Source of the DNA: Adenophora triphylla var. japonica
Taxonomy: Eukaryota > Streptophyta > Magnoliopsida > Asterales > Campanulaceae
Direction: 5' to 3'
NCBI GenBank assembly: GCA_022495995.1
Contig: JAFEMH010005419.1
Location: 62,001-126,000 of the forward strand
DNA length: 64,000 nucleotides
Under the pieces are notes generated by a model that worked only from the letters and a program-made list of their open reading frames with translations, had not been told where the DNA came from and ran no database searches. This document shows, one piece after another, positions 56,746-64,000 of the stretch. A program made the position numbers and the translations under genes. The first letter of the stretch is position 1; every line of letters begins with the position of its first letter.

Positions 56746-57705
56746 TGAACGGAATAATCTGTGACGGGCCGAGCCCAACGCTTACTACGAGCCCGGGGGC
56801 CCAATAGGCCCACCAAGAGACCAACTACAAAGCATCGATCAAGGCCTCGGGGCCACGGCCCGTCTAATACCGTTGGCCGTCGTCGCCGCCACCGAGCGAC
56901 TGTGCCATCCAAACGACGAGCCATCAGATCATTAATGGGGAGGCAAACTCCCAGCTCGTCGTCACACCAATTGATGACCGTCCTTCAACTGGGCGAATCT
57001 TCCTTCGACCCCAACTGGTACTCATCCAAGAAGAGTAAGCGTCGTCATTGAACGGCTCGTCGTCATTGAACGACTCGTCGTCATTGAATGGCCAACTCTC
57101 TCACTCGGCGTATCATAACTCAAGCGAGACGACCCAACCGGCGTATCGTTCCTGTGTCGTCCTCCTCTATTAAGCTTCCTCAACAAGCTTAGTTAATTAG
57201 CTAATTTGGGATAATGACAGACTCCGCCGCAAAGGCCTCGTTATATGTGCAATCACGCATTCGCAATAACTACAAAAGGTACAGAGGTTGACTTTCCCTT
57301 ATAAGGCAAACTACTTATCGTATGTCAGTGTTGCAGTTGTCCTTACATAGACGGACCAATGCCGGCGTGACACGTGTACACCTAGGAGATGGAGCCGATC
57401 CTACTACCGGTATCAATCCAATCCAACGGTTCTGGTAAAAACCCTAATACCACCTTTCCTACTATAAATAAGAGAGTAATAACGTGGAACAAGGTAATGC
57501 TTTTCTGCATATTTCTATACTCACACACTCTGCAATATTTTACACCATATTTCCAGACCATAATCTTACTCTCACGCCGGAGGGGCTTGCCGGAAGACCC
57601 CCGGCGCAGTTTCACCTTTCATTTCTTGTGCTGTGCAGATCCGGAGCTAGCTCAAGTATTTGCTGGACACAAGAACTGAGCTTGGCACGCTTTCCTGCGC
57701 GATCA
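56746..57705 (+). repeat. 3' LTR of the integrase-bearing Gypsy element
   Basis: 960 bp, TATA box at about 57472-57480, ending GCGCGATCA before the ATTCT duplication. Compared with the 5' LTR it is identical over a ~230-bp block but differs by clusters of small changes elsewhere, mostly where one copy has CAG, CTG or CCGG. Confidence 0.92.
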
Positions 57706-57967
57706 ATTCTATTATCCCATCCACTATTTCCTTTACTAATTCTCTCTCCTCTACACTCACAACACTTTTTAAATTCACTATTTCCTCCATTAATTTTCTT
57801 TCCTATTTTCAAATTACACTCACAACATTTTTTCTTTCCACACTTTTCCTTTACTTGCGTGCCACCCCTAATAGGATGACACTCTTGATGGGACGGAGGG
57901 AGTACTTATCACTTTTCTTATTTACGTAGTGAATCATCGGGCGAAATAGGGCGAAACGGAGAGAGTA

Positions 57968-58666
57968 TATAATTATTGAGATTTTATATGCTTAATTAAT
58001 TAGATGTCAAAGAAAGTAGATAGAAAACATAAATGGAGTAGAAGAACAAGGGTAACATGGGCCTAGAAGGTTTAATAATAGTCTAAAGACGTACTCCTAC
58101 CAATTTGTAGGCTTTTCTCAAAATCTTCTAAATTTCTTGAAAAGGCATGATATTGATCAGACGTACAGTAGTATGTCTATAATTAAAGCCATGAAATTCG
58201 CTGAAATTGTCAGAGTAATACTAACCAATTTGGAAACAGTACAACTATGTTTGCATTTGTAATATTTTATTTTCTTTCATTCTGAATTAAATATTTTGTG
58301 ATTTTTTTTTAATTTTCTAAAAATAATAATTGAGCTTTTAAAAGAGTGAGAAATAGAAAAAAAATTGAGCAAGTACAGAAAAAGAAACTATTTATTTAAA
58401 AAATAAAAACACGAATCAAAAACATCAGTCCTCTATATCCAAATGGGATGGATTCAATCCTTCGTGGCTTCGTGGAGCCATAAATTTTTTAAATAAATAT
58501 TATGCATATGAAATACTATCATATTGTCATATTTAAATTTATTTTAAATAAAGGGTAAATTTTTGATATAGCATTATTTTTTTCTTGGAACAAAGGAGCA
58601 ATATTTATATAATTTTTAATACTAAATTATTGCACTTCCTTTTTTTGGAAAGAATTACTATACTTC

Positions 58667-58712
<46 letters not shown>

Positions 58713-58750
58713 AAATTACTATACTTTAAAATAGCTTTCAAAATATTAAG
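57968..58750. other. AT-rich intergenic DNA with a 40-base poly(A) run
   Basis: No gene is visible. A run of 40 A residues occupies 58670-58709 just upstream of the foldback element. Confidence 0.55.
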
Positions 58751-59027
58751 GGGCAAAATACAAATAAGGGTACAAATTATATGGGGTGTTTGCAATACAG
58801 GGTACAATGTATTTTCTTTTGCCATTGAGCATCCAAAATCGTGAAAAATTGGAAGTTAAGGTTCTGTTTGTTTCGACGTAAAACATTTTTTGCAAAACAT
58901 TCTTCGAAAAATGTTTTCCTGTAAAATGAAGATGTTTTCCGGAAAATGTTTTACGGAGGAAGGGCGTAAAATGTTTTCGGCTGTTTGGTAAGGAAAATAT
59001 TTTCCGAAAAATATTTTCAAATATTTT

Positions 59028-59085
<58 letters not shown>

Positions 59086-59086
59086 G

Positions 59087-59158
<72 letters not shown>

Positions 59159-59243
59159 GAGTATTATTATTATGATTTTGATTATTATTATTATTATTAA
59201 TATTATTATTATTAATAATAATATTATTATTATTTTATTATTA

Positions 59244-59331
<88 letters not shown>

Positions 59332-60126
59332 GAATGAGTAAGTAGAATGTTGTACATTGTGAAATATGAGTTGTACATGAAAAACACCATTTTTCGGAAA
59401 ATGTTTTACTTAGGACAAAATCAGTAAGTCATTTTACTTAGGAAGGGCGTAAAATGTTTTCCGAAAAACGTTTTCTCCATTTTTCGGAAAACAACCAAAC
59501 AGCGGAAAACGAGTTATTTTACGGAAAACATTTTCCGGAAAACAACCAAACAACGGAAAATGTTTTACGATTTTCTGGAAAACAACCAAACAACGGAAAA
59601 CGAGTTATTTTACGGAAAACATTTTTCGAAAAATGTTTTACGGTGAAACAAATGGGGCCTAAGTGTTTTTACACGAAAAAGTTAGATTTTTTCGTTAAAT
59701 CATCACGTGCCGTACATGTGACACTTAACAGAAGATCTTTTGAAAATAAACATTTGTAAATAAAGGATATAATGAAATTTTAAAAATTGAAAGGGATAAA
59801 ATAAAATTTTCCCTCAAATAAAACTCATATAACCCACCCACACCAACAACCATTATTCACCATCACCGGCGCCACCCTCCCATGCCACCTCCATGGCCGC
59901 CGCCACCCCTCCTCCTCACACTGCCCCTCTCTCTTATTACCAAAATGTCCTTCGTTAAGTGTCACGTGTACGCCACGTGATGATTTAACAAAAAAATTTA
60001 ACTTTTTCGTACAAAATCATTTAACTGCCAACGTTTCACGACTTTGCACCTTCAATAGCAAAAAAAATACGTTAGACCCTTTAGTTTAAACCCCCCATAC
60101 TTTGAACCCATATTTGTAATTTGCCC
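58751..60126. mobile_element. Long-TIR foldback (MULE-like), split by a MITE
   Basis: The left arm begins GGGCAAAATACAAATAAGG and continues to 58859, then resumes after the MITE at 59663 with ACACGAAAAAGTTAGATTTT and ATCATCACGTGCCGTACATG to about 59735. The right arm (about 59950-60126) is its inverted counterpart, ending ACCCATATTTGTAATTTGCCC. Reconstructed arms are about 180 bp. Flanks AATATTAAG and AATTTTAAA agree at 7 of 9 positions, a possible worn 9-bp duplication. The middle (59740-59940) has no gene. Confidence 0.8.
58860..59659. mobile_element. Tourist-like MITE inside the foldback
   Basis: The ends GGTTCTGTTTGTTTCGACGT and, inverted, GGCCCCATTTGTTTCACCGT then AAAACATTTT form TIRs, bordered by TAA on both sides (58857-58859, 59660-59662). 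GGAAAACAACCAAACAACGG-type text is repeated three times in the right arm. The centre holds an (AT)n run (about 59031-59081) and an (ATT)n run (about 59082-59331). TAA duplications and GG(G/N)CC ends fit PIF/Harbinger-type MITEs. Confidence 0.82.
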
Positions 60127-60404
60127 AATTTTAAAAGGTAATTACAAAATAAATCGTCTACAAGTTTATTTATTGTAATTTAAACCTTATATAAATAATA
60201 ATTACGTACAAAACCTTGTACATGAAATTATTTTGCAATTTAAATCTTTATCCAGTTAGTCATTAAAAATAAGTTATGAAAGTGTACTTACACTTTCTAA
60301 ATTTATCTAATTTGTAATGTTACTCCATAAAATTACGTCCCTTATTGATGTTTGCTTTTAATAAAAAAATCAATAATAACAAATATGGTATTTAGCTACT
60401 CTAG
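60127..60404. other. AT-rich DNA
   Basis: No feature recognised between the foldback and the satellite array. Confidence 0.5.
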
Positions 60405-61735
60405 TGTTCAAAAAGAGACATGAATTCAGTAGTTAACTACCTACTGAATTCATATCTAGTGTTCAAAATATGCATGAATTCAGTAGCTATTTAGCTACTG
60501 AATCCGTGTACAATGATCAAAATACATAAATTGCAGTAGCTAAGTAGCTATTGAATCCAAGTGTAATGTTTAAAATACACATGTATTCAGTAGCTAACAA
60601 GCTAATGAATCCAAGTACAATGTTCAAAAATAGACATGAATTCAGTAGATAACTAGCTAATGAAAAGTTCACATGGATTTAGTACCTAATTAGTAACTGA
60701 ATTCACGTGCAATGATCAAAATACACATGAATTTAGTAGTTAATTAGCTAATGAATCGAAGTGTAATGCTCAAAATACACATGGATTCAGTAGCTAACTA
60801 GCAACTAAATCCATGTGCAATGTTCAAAATGCACATGTATTCAGTAACTAAGGGGGCTTTTGTTTTTTCATTTTACCTCTTATTAAGAGGTAAATCACTT
60901 AATTCTAAGAGGTAAAACACTTTAAGTGTGTTTGTTTTTTTTTTTTTTTCAGCCTTAATGCCTCTTAAAAGCCACTGATTTTTAAGAGGTAAAAATGGTG
61001 CTGAAAGCCTCTTAAAACGCACTGTTCATGCTTGGTTTATGTTAATTTTTTTTAAACCCGTTTACTGTTCACTGCATTTACGTTTGGGTTTTTTTTTTTT
61101 TTTTTTTAAATTTTTTTTATTTTTTTTAACTGTTTCAGATAATGAATTCAGATACAAAATCAAATAACTTATCCAATTCAGAATTCAGTTTTCAGTTGCT
61201 GCCTCTTAATCATTCAGCCATTTTCAGAACTGAAATCAGATTTCAGCACTTATCACTTAAAAAAAACAAAAACCCCCTAACTAGTCACTGAATGCAATAT
61301 TCAAAATATATATGAATTCAGTAGATAAGTAGTATAGAATTCAAGTGTAATGTTCAAAAATACACATGGATTCAGTAGCTAACTAGCTACTGAATCATTT
61401 ATACAATGTTCAAAAATATCCATGAATTCAGTAGTTAACTAGCTAGGGAATCAATGTGTAATGTTCAAAATACACATGAATTTAGTAGCCAACTAGCTAG
61501 TAGATGCAATGCTTAAAATACATATGGATTCAGTAGCTAAGTAGCTATTGAATACAAGTGTGTTGTTCAAAAATATACATGAATTCAGTAGCTAACTAGC
61601 TACTGAATTCATGTGTAATGTTCAAAATATACATGAATTCAGTAGTTAATTAGCTACTAAATTCAAGTGCAATGTTCAAAAATGCAGACGGATTCAGTAG
61701 TTAAGTAGCTAATGAATTCAAGTGTATTTTAAAAA
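60405..61735. repeat. ~54-bp satellite with palindromic units
   Basis: Roughly eight units lie on each side of a MITE. A typical unit is AATGTTCAAAATACACATG followed by GAATTCAGTAGCTA, AC, TAGCTACTGAATTC. The second part is an almost perfect 30-bp inverted repeat (best at about 61584-61613). Units differ by 10-20%, so the array is not recent. Confidence 0.9.
60852..61277. mobile_element. Tourist-like MITE inside the satellite
   Basis: The ends GGGGGCTTTTGTTTTTTCAT and, inverted, GGGGGTTTTTGTTTTTTTTA are bordered by TAA (60849-60851, 61278-61280). Inverted motifs such as CTCTTAATAAGAGG-like text and CAGTTCTGAAA… fill the interior. 426 bp, non-coding. Confidence 0.82.
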
Positions 61736-61902
61736 TTTCATTGTTTTTCAACATTTTTTTCAAAATTCTATATTTAGGGATTTAGTTTGATTCGTCTCGT
61801 TGATACGAGAAAAACAGTTTGTCAGATTTTTTTTTCGACTTATAGATATTGAGATATTTAATTTTGAAATTTGAAGGTAATTTTATTAGATTTTTTATTT
61901 TT

Positions 61903-62161
61903 GCCAATCGAAATTTTCAACCCTCATATTTTGTTTAAACTTTGATTTTAATCATTGTTATTATTTTTAGCAATTTTAACTCTTTTATTTTAGATAAATA
62001 CTAATTTTCCTCAAAATAGTGAAAATTAAGGCATTTTTAACCATCGTACTTTAGTGTTTTTTTGAAAAATTGAGTGCGTATTTAAACAACTGCTAAAAAT
62101 AAATAAAGATAGTTAAAATCAAAACTTAAGAAAAAAACGACGATTCAAAATGTCAATTGGC
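61903..62161. mobile_element. Small foldback element
   Basis: The left arm GCCAATCGAAATTTTCAACC … TTTGATTTTAATCATTG … TTATTTTTAGCAATTT pairs with the right arm, inverted: GCCAATTGACATTTTGAATC … TTTGATTTTAACTATC … TTATTTTTAGCAGTTG. The arms are about 85 bp and about 75-80% identical. No clear target duplication. Confidence 0.65.
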
Positions 62162-62279
62162 CTTTGATTTTTGAAAAATTGAAAAAATATTAAAATAATC
62201 AACCCATTTATAAAAGTTTAATAATTTTAATTGATTATTACAACAGTCACAATATTAGCGGTTACCTTATTTGGTATTA

Positions 62280-62440
62280 CTAGTAAAAGTCTGTGTCCGA
62301 GGACACGTGTTTTTTTTTTAATTTAATTTTTTTAAAGGGCAAAATGAGAAAGGAACAATTTAGTGAGGGCAAAATAAGAAATTTGGCCATTGAAACTGTT
62401 CGTTGTACTGTAGCAGACCCGTTCACATTTATACTATAGA
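62280..62440 (-). mobile_element. Non-autonomous Helitron, copy C
   Basis: On the minus strand it begins A/TCTATAGTATAAATG and ends GTGTCCTCGGACACAG, then ACTTTTA, then CTAG/T. The hairpin GTGTCC-TC-GGACAC is perfect. At 161 bp it is the shortest of the three copies, with the GAGGGCAAAATAAGAAA phrase shared with copy B. Confidence 0.82.
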
Positions 62441-62776
62441 TTATACTCTTCCATATAAACCAATTAGTTTGTGAACGAGTATATTCAATTTATTTATTTT
62501 ATATTTTATCTTTAACATCTTATTGGTTATTCAAACAAAATAAAAACTAATAAAAATAACTACCTCAGTCACTAAATGAATGAGTGTCTGAATTTTATTT
62601 AGAATTTTATTTAAAAGACATTTTGTAAATGTTTACTTCTTATACTATCTAAACTTAGCGATGCATATATATTCTTATTATACACTTTCTATACATTTAA
62701 TATTTATTAATATAAAATGAATAGCAAAAAAATTGGTGAAAAATTATATAGATACATTTTATTTACAAAAACAATA
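62441..62776. other. AT-rich DNA
   Basis: No feature recognised. Confidence 0.5.
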
Positions 62777-63054
62777 CTCCCTCCGTCTCATTAATAACTT
62801 CACTTTTTGCCAAAACGGGTGTCCCGTTTAAAGCTTCACCTTTCCTAAAATGGCAAAGAATCTTTACTATTCCACCCACTCATTCTCTCTCCTATTTTAC
62901 TATTATACTCACAACATTTTTCAAATTTACTATTTCCTCCACTCATTCTCTCTCCTATTTTACTATTACACTCACAACATTTTCTCCACTCACCAATTTT
63001 CTTAATTTGCGTGCCGAAACCAAAATGGTGAACTTATTATTGGGACGGAGGGAG
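62777..63054. mobile_element. Stowaway MITE
   Basis: CTCCCTCCGTCTCATTAATA and, inverted, CTCCCTCCGTCCCAATAATA with TA on both sides (62775-62776, 63055-63056). The interior repeats ACTCATTCTCTCTCCTATTT. 278 bp. Confidence 0.92.
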
Positions 63055-63340
63055 TATATTTTTCATTTTGAGATTAAAAATTATTAAAAAACTTGACATT
63101 TGTTTAGGGACGGGGATAGTATTTTGAAAGACCATTACTAATTGGATAAATTTAGGGGGCGTAAAATCACTTTTATAACTTATTTTTTAATGACTAAGTG
63201 AATGAAAAATGCAATAAAATTTCTTATACAAAGTTTTTTATGCAATTATTATTTGTATAATATGTAATATGGCAATGGATAAATTTATATAAAATTTATT
63301 TTACAATTATCTCAAATTTTAATTATTAACTTCATACTTA

Positions 63341-63747
63341 CTCCTTCCGTCCCAGATCAAGGGTTCATCTTTTCCTTTTGGTCCGTTCCAGATCAAGAGT
63401 TCATTTCCATAAATGGCAAGTTTTTGAATATATTTATACCCTTATCAACTCCATATATTTACAAAAAAATCATTCATTATACCCTTATACATTCTCTCTC
63501 CTATTTCCTACCACACATTTAACTACTATTCCTCCCACTCATTCTCTCTCCTATTAAATATTTTTAACTTTTACATTCTCTCTCCTATTCCCTACCACAT
63601 ATTTAACTTTTACATTCTCTCTTCTATTCCCTACCACATATTTAACTACTATTTTATATCTCATATTTAATTTTTACTCATATTTTAAAAAATTTCTTAA
63701 AAAGCGTGAAATCCATCCCATATACCCATGGTCTGGGGCGGAGGGAG
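63341..63747. mobile_element. Stowaway MITE with internal duplications
   Basis: The ends CTCCTTCCGTCCCAGATCAA and, inverted, CTCCCTCCGCCCCAGACCAT are flanked by TA (63339-63340, 63748-63749). At 407 bp it is longer than its relatives because a TTCCCTACCACATATTTAAC block is repeated several times inside. Confidence 0.85.
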
Positions 63748-63924
63748 TATTTGTTAAAAATAATACTCATAGTTCTGCTAAGTTAATTTACTATCGTAAA
63801 TATTACCGACATACTCCTATTTACCGACATTGAGAAAGTGTGGTGGTATTAGTATTAATAAGAATGACTATATGGTTAAACTTTAAATGATGAAAATGAA
63901 AAATAATGGCCTGACTGACAATTG

Positions 63925-63951
63925 TTGTGTCTGTGTCTGTGTCTGTGTCTA
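63925..63951. repeat. (TGTGTC)n microsatellite
   Basis: About four units of TGTGTC. Nothing else is recognised between 63748 and the window end. Confidence 0.85.
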
Positions 63952-64000
63952 TCCTGCTGCGAGCACGCGCATAGATTTTGTCTTCTTTTTTTTTTTATTT

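Larger units (their letters stand above)
45562..57705 (+). mobile_element. Ty3/Gypsy retrotransposon, Tat lineage, with integrase
   Basis: The LTRs lie at 45562..46510 and 56746..57705 and the flanking duplication is ATTCT (45557-45561, 57706-57710). The order is primer site, gag, protease, RT, RNase H, second RNase H, integrase, opposite-strand gene, polypurine tract (GTTGGGGGCC at about 56734-56743), LTR. The RT, RNase H, extra RNase H, integrase order plus the opposite-strand gene defines the Tat lineage. Many one- to three-base indels break all genes except the main part of gag. Confidence 0.93.
45464..57902. mobile_element. Stowaway MITE B, middle layer of a triple nest
   Basis: The left end is CTCCCTCCGTCCCACTCGAA then GTGTCAC; inverted, the right end is CTCCCTCCGTCCCATCAAGA then GTGTCAT. 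TA stands on both sides (45462-45463, 57903-57904). Its body is split by the Gypsy element at 45562..57705; the two parts, 45464-45561 and 57711-57902, make about 290 bp. Confidence 0.85.
45271..57965. mobile_element. Stowaway MITE A, outer layer of a triple nest
   Basis: The left end CTCCCTCTGTTCCGCTCGAA (TA at 45269-45270) finds its partner 12.7 kb away: inverted, the right end at 57965 reads CTCTCTCCGTTTCGCCCTA, with TA at 57966-57967. The two pieces of A are 45271-45463 and 57903-57965, about 256 bp together. MITE B inserted at a TA inside it. Confidence 0.78.

Noticed and set aside
30311..57705. Endogenous pararetrovirus origin of the RT-containing regions
   Set aside because: LTR pairs, tRNA primer sites, 5-bp duplications, Tat-type dual RNase H and integrase identify Ty3/Gypsy retrotransposons.
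59820..59935. Possible Pro/Ala-rich coding exon (CCACC/GCCGCC-rich text)
   Set aside because: The stretch is short, lacks splice context and lies inside the foldback element.
26224..62443. SINE interpretation of the three short dispersed repeats
   Set aside because: No A/B box or poly(A) tail and no target duplication; TC…CTAG ends with a hairpin and A/T borders fit Helitrons better.
1..64000. tRNA or rRNA genes
   Set aside because: I looked for the conserved tRNA arm text and rRNA cores and saw only primer-binding sites complementary to tRNA ends.

Overview
This is a stretch of nuclear DNA from a flowering plant, very probably a eudicot. It contains an intronless ZF-HD homeobox gene, Ty3/Gypsy retroelements of the plant-specific Tat lineage, a large Mutator-like element (MULE), Stowaway and Tourist-type MITEs, Helitrons and AT-rich intergenic DNA. 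I see no rRNA, tRNA, CRISPR or prokaryotic features. The only intact host gene is the ZF-HD (ZHD) transcription factor gene at 27171..28079 on the minus strand; nearly everything else is transposon or repeat.

Region 1 (about 50-22745) is one compound MULE. It has ~280 bp terminal inverted repeats (60..341 and 22456..22735) and a 10-bp target duplication. Each TIR carries four 25-bp hairpin motifs (arm AACTCGCTACAC, one central base, mirrored arm). Inside are a broken plant-mobile-domain gene (+), a broken MuDR-type transposase (-) flanked by two more hairpin clusters, and a broken spliced gene resembling the OB-fold protein HROB (-). A 12.0-kb gag-only retrotransposon (8978..21024, minus orientation, TSD ATGTG, tRNA-Arg-type primer site) later inserted into this MULE.

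Region 2 (22746-30310) holds microsatellites, a stray related MULE end, a Stowaway, an hAT transposase relic, a Helitron, the ZHD gene with its TATA box and CT-rich leader, and foldback repeats.

Region 3 (30311-40921) is a Tat-lineage Gypsy element with 789-bp LTRs and TSD TTTTC. Its pol is cut off before the second RNase H, so it has no integrase. Downstream it carries a multi-exon gene on the opposite strand with its own TATA box.

Region 4 (40922-45270) is a run of Stowaway MITEs, one split by a Helitron, plus a MITE-like element filled with AAT/ATT repeats.

Region 5 (45271-57965) is a three-layer nest: a Stowaway contains a second Stowaway, which contains a 12.1-kb Tat-lineage Gypsy element with gag, protease, RT, two RNase H domains, integrase and a homologous opposite-strand gene, all heavily damaged.

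Region 6 (57966-64000) is AT-rich and holds a long-TIR foldback split by a Tourist-like MITE, a ~54-bp satellite whose units are palindromic (also split by a MITE), another foldback, a third Helitron and two Stowaways. No element seen here looks autonomous: every transposase or pol gene carries frameshifts, stops or deletions.
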